NCBI GenBank assembly: GCA_019426215.1
Contig: CM033399.1
Coordinates: 22,329,022-22,393,021, forward strand
Source: Buddleja alternifolia
Taxonomy: Eukaryota; Streptophyta; Magnoliopsida; Lamiales; Scrophulariaceae
Length of the DNA stretch: 64,000 bases
Direction: 5' to 3'
Shown: piece by piece, positions 21,107 to 34,048 of the stretch
Layout: the number at the start of each line of letters is the position of its first letter
Position numbering within the stretch: the stretch's first letter is position 1
Program-made: the position numbers and the translations under genes
The notes under the pieces: model-generated
Seen by the model: only the letters and a program-made list of their open reading frames with translations
What the model was told of the DNA's origin: nothing
Database searches by the model: none

Positions 21107-23572
21107 GGCTCCGTATGATTGTGTTTTCGGAAATGAATTTTGAATTTTTTTTGGGAACGTGTATTACAGAAATTCGTGTGAAAATATTGACTTAATTTGT
21201 TTGTTTGGATGTAATTTTAGAATTTGATTGAAAGTAGTGTAGATGTGATATAAAGTTGATTTTTATTAGGATTTGATATATGAAATGATTGAGTTGGTTA
21301 TGAATGTGATGATGATGGGGAAAAGATATTAAAATAATATTTTTTTTAATAATGTTATGAGTTGGTAATAAAAGACTATGTATATATGTGTGTGTATATA
21401 TATATACATATGCACACACATAATATAATATATAGAGCTATTAACGCTAATCATCCCCCATGTCACGCAAAAGTGTCACTTTAGTCCCTTTTGTGAAAAA
21501 ATTATCATTTTTATCCCTCATGTCCATAATTTGTACCCAGATGGTCCTTTTTTCGACATTCCAACCAGATTTTCCGGCTTGCCACGCGAAAATAGGGCTA
21601 TCCACGCATATATTATGCGCGTCTTCACGAGAAAATTCATAACTCATTGTAAAAAGCTCGGATTCATGAACCGTTTTCTTCCCATGAAACTAGACACATA
21701 GGGCTATCCACGCATATATCGCACATAATCAGGATACGTCTAGAACAAAGCAGTTTTGTATTAAAAATTAGCTAAAAATCTGTCGGCTGTGCAGACAACT
21801 GTGCGCATCTTCACGAGAAAATTCATAACTCATTGTAGAAAGCTCGGATTCACGAACCGTTTTCTTCCCATGAAACTAGACACATAGGGCTATCCATGCA
21901 TATATCTCACATAATCAGGAGACATATATAACAAAGCAGTTTTATATTAAAAATTTAGCTAAAAATCTGTCGGCTGTGCAGACAGCTGTGCGCGTCTTCA
22001 CGAGAAAACTCATAACTACTCATTGTAGAAAAATCGGATTCATGAACTGTTTTCTTCCCATGAAACTAGACACATAGGGCTATCCACACATATATCGTAC
22101 ATAATCAGGAGACGTCTAGAACAAAGGAGTTTTGTATTAAAAAATTAGCTAAAAATCTGTCGGAAATGATTCTTAGCTAATTTGTTAATACAAAACTGTT
22201 TTGTTTTAGATGTCTCCTGATTATGTGCGATATATGCGTGGATAGACCTATGTGTCTAGTTTCGTGGGAAGAAAACGGTTCATGAATCCGAGTTTTCTAC
22301 AGTGAGTTATGAATTTTCTCGTGAAGACACGCATGATATATGCGTGGATAGCCCTATTTTCGCGTGAGAAGTCGGAAAATCTGGTCGGAATTTCAAAAAA
22401 AGGACCATCTAAGTACAAATTATGGACATAAGGGATGAAAGTGATAATTTTTCACAAGAGGGACTAAAGTGACACTTTTGCGTGACATGGGGGATGATTA
22501 GCGTTAATAGCTCTAATATATATTATACAAATAGAATGAAAAGACAAAAAAAAAATGAGAGGCAGCCAGACAGTGGGGGGCGTTCATGGGTTCGGGTGAG
22601 GGACCTTTCATTTTTAATTTTTTTTTTGTCGCCTGTTCATTTCTTTTTAGCTTTAGATTTTTATCCTTTTTCCATTTCGTGTTTTCTTTTCAATTCTATA
22701 TTTTAAAAGTTCAAGAAAATTGAATTTTGCTCGTCTATATTTATAATAGTTAGTGTAATTATATGGTTTGCATTGGACAAATATAAAAATAGGATGTGAT
22801 CCATATATGCAATATTTTATGAAATGTGTAAATTTGATTGGAGCATAAGTAGTTCTATATATCTTTTTCCATTTACATATAATATTTTATTTCCAATTTG
22901 ATTGAGGCAAATTTATTTCCATCTTCTTATAATGAGATAATATGATGTTACAAAAAATCTTTGCTCGAGCTCGAGCAGAGAAATTTGGTGAGACTCGGCT
23001 CGTGCTCGGCTCATGGGCAACCCTATTAAATACCACGTTAGTACCAAAACGAAATAATCGAGATTCAGTCGGTATTTATTTAAATATTGAGAAGCTAAAA
23101 AAGTATAATTTAAAATCCAATAAACAACAAACGAAATAATTAAAATGAAATTATAAATCACACAATATTGTATATACTTTTTGTAAAAGTATGGCCAATT
23201 AAGTCTCAATTCAAGTACACATATTATTAAATATATATGAAATATTAAATATTAAATCACACAATATTTTTTTTCAAATTATATTATTAAATATTATTTA
23301 ATAATAATAATTGGAATATTTGAAAAATTGAATAGGAATTTTTATTATATAAAATATGAAAAAGTAAAAAAGATAATTAGTTGGATAGTGAGATAGTGTA
23401 ATTAATGATAAAATATTGTGGAAAGATTGAAATGATTGGTTGTTATATAAGAGAATGTGTAGTGTATTTAAATTTGACCATTTTCTATTGAATTTGGTTT
23501 AGACTATGTATTTTCATTTTTTGATGATTCAAAAAATGAAAATATTTCCAGAATTCACAACCATACATAGCC
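21107..23572 (-). mobile_element. 2.47-kb TIR element beta, inverted copy of alpha
   Basis: The ends GGCTCCGTATGATTGTG and CACAACCATACATAGCC mirror alpha. Outer and inner segments match alpha's reverse complement along their whole length, with scattered substitutions and indels. It contains nested gamma-2 (21434-22514). The right-hand 1.57 kb (from 22005) belongs to tandem unit 1 and so recurs six times. Confidence 0.75.
21434..22514. mobile_element. 1.08-kb long-TIR element gamma-2 nested in beta
   Basis: It has AGAGCTATTAACGCTAATCA at the left and its inverted partner, ending GCGTTAATAGCTCT, at the right. The interior holds about 185-bp repeats in both orientations. The first tandem unit begins inside it at 22005, so the repeated copies keep only its right 510 bp. 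Confidence 0.65.
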
Positions 23573-23794
23573 ATAGCTTTACACGCTGATATCTCTGTCT
23601 GCTTGACACGCGATATCTATTGATTCAATTTACTTGAAATATTTATTTTCAGCTTTTGAATTTTAGGTTTTTGGCTTAAAATTACTTTTTTCATGATTCA
23701 ATTTTGTGATATAAGAAGAGAAATTGCAACTGGAAGCAAAAGTTGAAATGATCCTTCTAATTTGTTTGTTGATTTGGTATTTCATGATTTCCAG

Positions 23795-23903
23795 AATTAG
23801 AAATACATGTTTACAGATTGTTGATGCTGTTGTTGTAGCAAGAATTCTTGAAGCGCCATTGGTGGTGCCAGTTTTACAGATTAATTGTTTTTGGGGACAA
23901 AAG
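23795..23903 (+). pseudogene. Captured exon resembling a plant O-fucosyltransferase (six copies in the array)
   Basis: Bounded by TTTCATGATTTCCAG on the left and AAAAG|GTGAAAATC on the right, it has the shape of a 109-bp exon. Its open frame includes QIVDAVVVARILEAPLVVPV followed by LQINCFW. In plant GDP-fucose O-fucosyltransferase-like proteins (DUF246/PF10250) the block after GGLNQxR reads roughly CDxVAVARIxNATLVVPxLxxxSFW, which aligns without gaps. The rest of the enzyme is not seen. I infer a gene fragment picked up by the CACTA element and then amplified sixfold. The similarity is short, so a chance or distant match cannot be excluded. Confidence 0.55.
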
Positions 23904-24327
23904 GTGAAAATCAATTCTCTATTTTTCTGGTGTTATTTTGATTATCTATGCATACTTCATGACAAATAGTTTACTAGTTTACTCTTTGGAAGAGGCATGC
24001 ATAAGTGTTTACTTGAATGTATATGTAATATAGTATATATTGTTAAAAAGATATATTGTTTGCTGAAAAAGTTGCTTTTGTTTGTCATGAAGTTACTTTC
24101 TTTTTGCTTAAACATGTTGCAAGGTCTAATTTGCTTAAATATGTTGCAAGGTCTTCATGGGTCTTACTCAGGTTCATTTCTTACTTTCATGAAAATGGTT
24201 GATAATAACAATGTAGTATTCATGCATATGTGTAATACACCGTTCTATCTACTAAACTTTTACCAAAATTTTTAGACGATAACCATGACAATGAGGATTG
24301 AGATTCATTCTACTTCACATTTTCCAG

Positions 24328-24882
24328 TGCATCAAAATAGGGCAGACCTACCCTATTTTCATGAGGATTGGAGTTATGGCTCGAAATTCATACAGGTTTC
24401 CGCTCATATATACTTCATTTGATAAGATGCCTCAACATATCATTGACGATCTAACTACATTGATATTTTGTTTCTATTTTTCTCATTTTTACTTATTTAA
24501 TTTGTAATGCAGGAGAACACTACCACGGTGTCACTTCGGCTTTTTGAGATGAGACAGGTACGAAGACCTCAACTAGATATTTAACTTAGCGTTATAAATA
24601 ACTAAACATTTTGAGGATGCAAGTGTGTGAGGTTTACTGTCCTGAATTATATTAAGTTATTAACCTTATTTGAGAGTTTATCTTCATTTTTATCCAGTTT
24701 TCGAAGTTCCTGTCTGTTAAACTTCGATTAAATATTAATCATATCCATTCTATTAGTTGTCTATGTTCACGCGCTAGTTTATTTTTCAGCTGTGGACTAT
24801 GTTACTAACTAAATTGGAGATGATTTTGTGACTCATATTGCAGCCTTCAATGCATCTGATTCAAATTAATTTTGAGGATAGG
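24328..24882 (+). pseudogene. Three further exon-like blocks in the array unit
   Basis: Blocks with AG left and GT right borders: 24328-24395 (TTTTCCAG|...|GTTTCC; frame with HQNRADLPYFHEDWSYGSKF), 24513-24557 (TAATGCAG|...|GTACGA; ENTTTVSLRLFEMRQ) and 24844-24882 (ATTGCAG|...|GTAGCT; PSMHLIQINFEDR). T-rich tracts precede each acceptor. The peptides are not recognised. They look like spliced remnants of a captured gene. Each recurs in all six units. Confidence 0.4.
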
Positions 24883-25014
24883 GTAGCTCGTAATTCTTAG
24901 TGTGCCTGGAGGTACTAGATTGGTTTCTTTTCCTTTCTTTAAGCATTATGTGACTATTTTAATTTCTTAACTAGATTATCATGTTAATTAAGTGCAATTG
25001 CTCTTTTTGCTCTA

Positions 25015-28000
25015 AAAACTCATAACTACTCATTGTAGAAAAATCGGATTCATGAACTGTTTTCTTCCCATGAAACTAGACACATAGGGCTATCCACACA
25101 TATATCGTACATAATCAGGAGACGTCTAGAACAAAGGAGTTTTGTATTAAAAAATTAGCTAAAAATCTGTCGGAAATGATTCTTAGCTAATTTGTTAATA
25201 CAAAACTGTTTTGTTTTAGATGTCTCCTGATTATGTGCGATATATGCGTGGATAGACCTATGTGTCTAGTTTCGTGGGAAGAAAACGGTTCATGAATCCG
25301 AGTTTTCTACAGTGAGTTATGAATTTTCTCGTGAAGACACGCATGATATATGCGTGGATAGCCCTATTTTCGCGTGAGAAGTCGGAAAATCTGGTCGGAA
25401 TTTCAAAAAAAGGACCATCTAAGTACAAATTATGGACATAAGGGATGAAAGTGATAATTTTTCACAAGAGGGACTAAAGTGACACTTTTGCGTGACATGG
25501 GGGATGATTAGCGTTAATAGCTCTAATATATATTATACAAATAGAATGAAAAGACAAAAAAAAAATGAGAGGCAGCCAGACAGTGGGGGGCGTTCATGGG
25601 TTCGGGTGAGGGACCTTTCATTTTAAATTTTTTTTTTGTCGCCTGTTCATTTCTTTTTAGCTTTAGATTTTTATCCTTTTTCCATTTCGTGTTTTCTTTT
25701 CAATTCTATATTTTAAAAGTTCAAGAAAATTGAATTTTGCTCGTCTATATTTATAATAGTTAGTGTAATTATATGGTTTGCATTGGACAAATATAAAAAT
25801 AGGATGTGATCCATATATGCAATATTTTATGAAATGTGTAAATTTGATTGGAGCATAAGTAGTTCTATATATCTTTTTCCATTTACATATAATATTTTAT
25901 TTCCAATTTGATTGAGGCAAATTTATTTCCATCTTCTTATAATGAGATAATATGATGTTACAAAAAATCTTTGCTCGAGCTCGAGCAGAGAAATTTGGTG
26001 AGACTCGGCTCGTGCTCGGCTCATGGGCAACCCTATTAAATACCACGTTAGTACCAAAACGAAATAATCGAGATTCAGTCGGTATTTATTTAAATATTGA
26101 GAAGCTAAAAAAGTATAATTTAAAATCCAATAAACAACAAACGAAATAATTAAAATGAAATTATAAATCACACAATATTGTATATACTTTTTGTAAAAGT
26201 ATGGCCAATTAAGTCTCAATTCAAGTACACATATTATTAAATATATATGAAATATTAAATATTAAATCACACAATATTTTTTTTCAAATTATATATTATT
26301 AAATATTATTTAATAATAATAATTGGAATATTTGAAAAATTGAATAGGAATTTTTATTATATAAAATATGAAAAAGTAAAAAAGATAATTAGTTGGATAG
26401 TGAGATAGTGTAATTAATGATAAAATATTGTGGAAAGATTGAAATGATTGGTTGTTATATAAGAGAATGTGTAGTGTATTTAAATTTGACCATTTTCTAT
26501 TGAATTTGGTTTAGACTATGTATTTTCATTTTTTGATGATTCAAAAAATGAAAATATTTCCAGAATTCACAACCATACATAGCCATAGCTTTACACGCTG
26601 ATATCTCTGTCTGCTTGACACGCGATATCTATTGATTCAATTTACTTGAAATATTTATTTTCAGCTTTTGAATTTTAGGTTTTTGGCTTAAAATTACTTT
26701 TTTCATGATTCAATTTTGTGATATAAGAAGAGAAATTGCAACTGGAAGCAAAAGTTGAAATGATCCTTCTAATTTGTTTGTTGATTTGGTATTTCATGAT
26801 TTCCAGAATTAGAAATACATGTTTACAGATTGTTGATGCTGTTGTTGTAGCAAGAATTCTTGAAGCGCCATTGGTGGTGCCAGTTTTACAGATTAATTGT
26901 TTTTGGGGACAAAAGGTGAAAATCAATTCTCTATTTTTCTGGTGTTATTTTGATTATCTATGCATACTTCATGACAAATAGTTTACTAGTTTACTCTTTG
27001 GAAGAGGCATGCATAAGTGTTTACTTGAATGTATATGTAATATAGTATATATTGTTAAAAAGATATATTGTTTGCTGAAAAAGTTGCTTTTGTTTGTCAT
27101 GAAGTTACTTTCTTTTTGCTTAAACATGTTGCAAGGTCTAATTTGCTTAAATATGTTGCAAGGTCTTCATGGGTCTTACTCAGGTTCATTTCTTACTTTC
27201 ATGAAAATGGTTGATAATAACAATGTAGTATTCATGCATATGTGTAATACACCGTTCTATCTACTAAACTTTTACCAAAATTTTTAGACGATAACCATGA
27301 CAATGAGGATTGAGATTCATTCTACTTCACATTTTCCAGTGCATCAAAATAGGGCAGACCTACCCTATTTTCATGAGGATTGGAGTTATGGCTCGAAATT
27401 CATACAGGTTTCCGCTCATATATACTTCATTTGATAAGATGCCTCAACATATCATTGACGATCTAACTACATTGATATTTTGTTTCTATTTTTCTCATTT
27501 TTACTTATTTAATTTGTAATGCAGGAGAACACTACCACGGTGTCACTTCGGCTTTTTGAGATGAGACAGGTACGAAGACCTCAACTAGATATTTAACTTA
27601 GCGTTATAAATAACTAAACATTTTGAGGATGCAAGTGTGTGAGGTTTACTGTCCTGAATTATATTAAGTTATTAACCTTATTTGAGAGTTTATCTTCATT
27701 TTTATCCAGTTTTCGAAGTTCCTGTCTGTTAAACTTCGATTAAATATTAATCATATCCATTCTATTAGTTGTCTATGTTCACGCGCTAGTTTATTTTTCA
27801 GCTGTGGACTATGTTACTAACTAAATTGGAGATGATTTTGTGACTCATATTGCAGCCTTCAATGCATCTGATTCAAATTAATTTTGAGGATAGGGTAGCT
27901 CGTAATTCTTAGTGTGCCTGGAGGTACTAGATTGGTTTCTTTTCCTTTCTTTAAGCATTATGTGACTATTTTAATTTCTTAACTAGATTATCATGTTAAT

Positions 28001-28026
28001 TAAGTGCAATTGCTCTTTTTGCTCTA
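25015..28026 (+). repeat. Array unit 2 (3012 bp)
   Basis: It begins at the novel junction GCTCTA|AAAACTC. O-fucosyltransferase-like exon at 26807-26915. Confidence 0.95.
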
Positions 28027-31000
28027 AAAACTCATAACTACTCATTGTAGAAAAATCGGATTCATGAACTGTTTTCTTCCCATGAAACTAGACACATAGG
28101 GCTATCCACACATATATCGTACATAATCAGGAGACGTCTAGAACAAAGGAGTTTTGTATTAAAAAATTAGCTAAAAATCTGTCGGAAATGATTCTTAGCT
28201 AATTTGTTAATACAAAACTGTTTTGTTTTAGATGTCTCCTGATTATGTGCGATATATGCGTGGATAGACCTATGTGTCTAGTTTCGTGGGAAGAAAACGG
28301 TTCATGAATCCGAGTTTTCTACAGTGAGTTATGAATTTTCTCGTGAAGACACGCATGATATATGCGTGGATAGCCCTATTTTCGCGTGAGAAGTCGGAAA
28401 ATCTGGTCGGAATTTCAAAAAAAGGACCATCTAAGTACAAATTATGGACATAAGGGATGAAAGTGATAATTTTTCACAAGAGGGACTAAAGTGACACTTT
28501 TGCGTGACATGGGGGATGATTAGCGTTAATAGCTCTAATATATATTATACAAATAGAATGAAAAGACAAAAAAAAAATGAGAGGCAGCCAGACAGTGGGG
28601 GGCGTTCATGGGTTCGGGTGAGGGACCTTTCATTTTAAATTTTTTTTTTGTCGCCTGTTCATTTCTTTTTAGCTTTAGATTTTTATCCTTTTTCCATTTC
28701 GTGTTTTCTTTTCAATTCTATATTTTAAAAGTTCAAGAAAATTGAATTTTGCTCGTCTATATTTATAATAGTTAGTGTAATTATATGGTTTGCATTGGAC
28801 AAATATAAAAATAGGATGTGATCCATATATGCAATATTTTATGAAATGTGTAAATTTGATTGGAGCATAAGTAGTTCTATATATCTTTTTCCATTTACAT
28901 ATAATATTTTATTTCCAATTTGATTGAGGCAAATTTATTTCCATCTTCTTATAATGAGATAATATGATGTTACAAAAAATCTTTGCTCGAGCTCGAGCAG
29001 AGAAATTTGGTGAGACTCGGCTCGTGCTCGGCTCATGGGCAACCCTATTAAATACCACGTTAGTACCAAAACGAAATAATCGAGATTCAGTCGGTATTTA
29101 TTTAAATATTGAGAAGCTAAAAAAGTATAATTTAAAATCCAATAAACAACAAACGAAATAATTAAAATGAAATTATAAATCACACAATATTGTATATACT
29201 TTTTGTAAAAGTATGGCCAATTAAGTCTCAATTCAAGTACACATATTATTAAATATATATGAAATATTAAATATTAAATCACACAATATTTTTTTTCAAA
29301 TTATATATTATTAAATATTATTTAATAATAATAATTGGAATATTTGAAAAATTGAATAGGAATTTTTATTATATAAAATATGAAAAAGTAAAAAAGATAA
29401 TTAGTTGGATAGTGAGATAGTGTAATTAATGATAAAATATTGTGGAAAGATTGAAATGATTGGTTGTTATATAAGAGAATGTGTAGTGTATTTAAATTTG
29501 ACCATTTTCTATTGAATTTGGTTTAGACTATGTATTTTCATTTTTTGATGATTCAAAAAATGAAAATATTTCCAGAATTCACAACCATACATAGCCATAG
29601 CTTTACACGCTGATATCTCTGTCTGCTTGACACGCGATATCTATTGATTCAATTTACTTGAAATATTTATTTTCAGCTTTTGAATTTTAGGTTTTTGGCT
29701 TAAAATTACTTTTTTCATGATTCAATTTTGTGATATAAGAAGAGAAATTGCAACTGGAAGCAAAAGTTGAAATGATCCTTCTAATTTGTTTGTTGATTTG
29801 GTATTTCATGATTTCCAGAATTAGAAATACATGTTTACAGATTGTTGATGCTGTTGTTGTAGCAAGAATTCTTGAAGCGCCATTGGTGGTGCCAGTTTTA
29901 CAGATTAATTGTTTTTGGGGACAAAAGGTGAAAATCAATTCTCTATTTTTCTGGTGTTATTTTGATTATCTATGCATACTTCATGACAAATAGTTTACTA
30001 GTTTACTCTTTGGAAGAGGCATGCATAAGTGTTTACTTGAATGTATATGTAATATAGTATATATTGTTAAAAAGATATATTGTTTGCTGAAAAAGTTGCT
30101 TTTGTTTGTCATGAAGTTACTTTCTTTTTGCTTAAACATGTTGCAAGGTCTAATTTGCTTAAATATGTTGCAAGGTCTTCATGGGTCTTACTCAGGTTCA
30201 TTTCTTACTTTCATGAAAATGGTTGATAATAACAATGTAGTATTCATGCATATGTGTAATACACCGTTCTATCTACTAAACTTTTACCAAAATTTTTAGA
30301 CGATAACCATGACAATGAGGATTGAGATTCATTCTACTTCACATTTTCCAGTGCATCAAAATAGGGCAGACCTACCCTATTTTCATGAGGATTGGAGTTA
30401 TGGCTCGAAATTCATACAGGTTTCCGCTCATATATACTTCATTTGATAAGATGCCTCAACATATCATTGACGATCTAACTACATTGATATTTTGTTTCTA
30501 TTTTTCTCATTTTTACTTATTTAATTTGTAATGCAGGAGAACACTACCACGGTGTCACTTCGGCTTTTTGAGATGAGACAGGTACGAAGACCTCAACTAG
30601 ATATTTAACTTAGCGTTATAAATAACTAAACATTTTGAGGATGCAAGTGTGTGAGGTTTACTGTCCTGAATTATATTAAGTTATTAACCTTATTTGAGAG
30701 TTTATCTTCATTTTTATCCAGTTTTCGAAGTTCCTGTCTGTTAAACTTCGATTAAATATTAATCATATCCATTCTATTAGTTGTCTATGTTCACGCGCTA
30801 GTTTATTTTTCAGCTGTGGACTATGTTACTAACTAAATTGGAGATGATTTTGTGACTCATATTGCAGCCTTCAATGCATCTGATTCAAATTAATTTTGAG
30901 GATAGGGTAGCTCGTAATTCTTAGTGTGCCTGGAGGTACTAGATTGGTTTCTTTTCCTTTCTTTAAGCATTATGTGACTATTTTAATTTCTTAACTAGAT

Positions 31001-31038
31001 TATCATGTTAATTAAGTGCAATTGCTCTTTTTGCTCTA
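28027..31038 (+). repeat. Array unit 3 (3012 bp)
   Basis: Same length as unit 2 and no difference noticed. O-fucosyltransferase-like exon at 29819-29927. Confidence 0.95.
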
Positions 31039-34000
31039 AAAACTCATAACTACTCATTGTAGAAAAATCGGATTCATGAACTGTTTTCTTCCCATGAAAC
31101 TAGACACATAGGGCTATCCACACATATATCGTACATAATCAGGAGACGTCTAGAACAAAGGAGTTTTGTATTAAAAAATTAGCTAAAAATCTGTCGGAAA
31201 TGATTCTTAGCTAATTTGTTAATACAAAACTGTTTTGTTTTAGATGTCTCCTGATTATGTGCGATATATGCGTGGATAGACCTATGTGTCTAGTTTCGTG
31301 GGAAGAAAACGGTTCATGAATCCGAGTTTTCTACAGTGAGTTATGAATTTTCTCGTGAAGACACGCATGATATATGCGTGGATAGCCCTATTTTCGCGTG
31401 AGAAGTCGGAAAATCTGGTCGGAATTTCAAAAAAAGGACCATCTAAGTACAAATTATGGACATAAGGGATGAAAGTGATAATTTTTCACAAGAGGGACTA
31501 AAGTGACACTTTTGCGTGACATGGGGGATGATTAGCGTTAATAGCTCTAATATATATTATACAAATAGAATGAAAAGACAAAAAAAAATGAGAGGCAGCC
31601 AGACAGTGGGGGGCGTTCATGGGTTCGGGTGAGGGACCTTTCATTTTTAATTTTTTTTTGTCGCCTGTTCATTTCTTTTTAGCTTTAGATTTTTATCCTT
31701 TTTCCATTTCGTGTTTTCTTTTCAATTCTATATTTTAAAAGTTCAAGAAAATTGAATTTTGCTCGTCTATATTTATAATAGTTAGTGTAATTATATGGTT
31801 TGCATTGGACAAATATAAAAATAGGATGTGATCCATATATGCAATATTTTATGAAATGTGTAAATTTGATTGGAGCATAAGTAGTTCTATATATCTTTTT
31901 CCATTTACATATAATATTTTATTTCCAATTTGATTGAGGCAAATTTATTTCCATCTTCTTATAATGAGATAATATGATGTTACAAAAAATCTTTGCTCGA
32001 GCTCGAGCAGAGAAATTTGGTGAGACTCGGCTCGTGCTCGGCTCATGGGCAACCCTATTAAATACCACGTTAGTACCAAAACGAAATAATCGAGATTCAG
32101 TCGGTATTTATTTAAATATTGAGAAGCTAAAAAAGTATAATTTAAAATCCAATAAACAACAAACGAAATAATTAAAATGAAATTATAAATCACACAATAT
32201 TGTATATACTTTTTGTAAAAGTATGGCCAATTAAGTCTCAATTCAAGTACACATATTATTAAATATATATGAAATATTAAATATTAAATCACACAATATT
32301 TTTTTTCAAATTATATATTATTAAATATTATTTAATAATAATAATTGGAATATTTGAAAAATTGAATAGGAATTTTTATTATATAAAATATGAAAAAGTA
32401 AAAAAGATAATTAGTTGGATAGTGAGATAGTGTAATTAATGATAAAATATTGTGGAAAGATTGAAATGATTGGTTGTTATATAAGAGAATGTGTAGTGTA
32501 TTTAAATTTGACCATTTTCTATTGAATTTGGTTTAGACTATGTATTTTCATTTTTTGATGATTCAAAAAATGAAAATATTTCCAGAATTCACAACCATAC
32601 ATAGCCATAGCTTTACACGCTGATATCTCTGTCTGCTTGACACGCGATATCTATTGATTCAATTTACTTGAAATATTTATTTTCAGCTTTTGAATTTTAG
32701 GTTTTTGGCTTAAAATTACTTTTTTCATGATTCAATTTTGTGATATAAGAAGAGAAATTGCAACTGGAAGCAAAAGTTGAAATGATCCTTCTAATTTGTT
32801 TGTTGATTTGGTATTTCATGATTTCCAGAATTAGAAATACATGTTTACAGATTGTTGATGCTGTTGTTGTAGCAAGAATTCTTGAAGCGCCATTGGTGGT
32901 GCCAGTTTTACAGATTAATTGTTTTTGGGGACAAAAGGTGAAAATCAATTCTCTATTTTTCTGGTGTTATTTTGATTATCTATGCATACTTCATGACAAA
33001 TAGTTTACTAGTTTACTCTTTGGAAGAGGCATGCATAAGTGTTTACTTGAATGTATATGTAATATAGTATATATTGTTAAAAAGATATATTGTTTGCTGA
33101 AAAAGTTGCTTTTGTTTGTCATGAAGTTACTTTCTTTTTGCTTAAACATGTTGCAAGGTCTAATTTGCTTAAATATGTTGCAAGGTCTTCATGGGTCTTA
33201 CTCAGGTTCATTTCTTACTTTCATGAAAATGGTTGATAATAACAATGTAGTATTCATGCATATGTGTAATACACCGTTCTATCTACTAAACTTTTACCAA
33301 AATTTTTAGACGATAACCATGACAATGAGGATTGAGATTCATTCTACTTCACATTTTCCAGTGCATCAAAATAGGGCAGACCTACCCTATTTTCATGAGG
33401 ATTGGAGTTATGGCTCGAAATTCATACAGGTTTCCGCTCATATATACTTCATTTGATAAGATGCCTCAACATATCATTGACGATCTAACTACATTGATAT
33501 TTTGTTTCTATTTTTCTCATTTTTACTTATTTAATTTGTAATGCAGGAGAACACTACCACGGTGTCACTTCGGCTTTTTGAGATGAGACAGGTACGAAGA
33601 CCTCAACTAGATATTTAACTTAGCGTTATAAATAACTAAACATTTTGAGGATGCAAGTGTGTGAGGTTTACTGTCCTGAATTATATTAAGTTATTAACCT
33701 TATTTGAGAGTTTATCTTCATTTTTATCCAGTTTTCGAAGTTCCTGTCTGTTAAACTTCGATTAAATATTAATCATATCCATTCTATTAGTTGTCTATGT
33801 TCACGCGCTAGTTTATTTTTCAGCTGTGGACTATGTTACTAACTAAATTGGAGATGATTTTGTGACTCATATTGCAGCCTTCAATGCATCTGATTCAAAT
33901 TAATTTTGAGGATAGGGTAGCTCGTAATTCTTAGTGTGCCTGGAGGTACTAGATTGGTTTCTTTTCCTTTCTTTAAGCATTATGTGACTATTTTAATTTC

Positions 34001-34048
34001 TTAACTAGATTATCATGTTAATTAAGTGCAATTGCTCTTTTTGCTCTA
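31039..34048 (+). repeat. Array unit 4 (3010 bp)
   Basis: Shorter A and T runs near 31580 and 31650 account for the 2-bp length difference. O-fucosyltransferase-like exon at 32829-32937. Confidence 0.95.

Larger units (their letters stand above)
22005..25014 (+). repeat. Array unit 1 (3010 bp)
   Basis: This is the founding copy: it is continuous on the left with intact gamma-2 and beta. It lacks one AT dinucleotide present in the other units (about 23281-23290). Confidence 0.95.

Noticed and set aside
19206..21647. Paired ORFs around 19.2-19.5 and 21.4-21.6 kb as genes
   Set aside because: They lie in the TIRs of gamma-1 and gamma-2 and are open in both directions by chance.
18953..22706. 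Matching ORFs starting MTWGMIS on opposite strands as a conserved protein
   Set aside because: They are the two arms of the inverted element pair; similarity is at DNA level, with frames diverging after indels.
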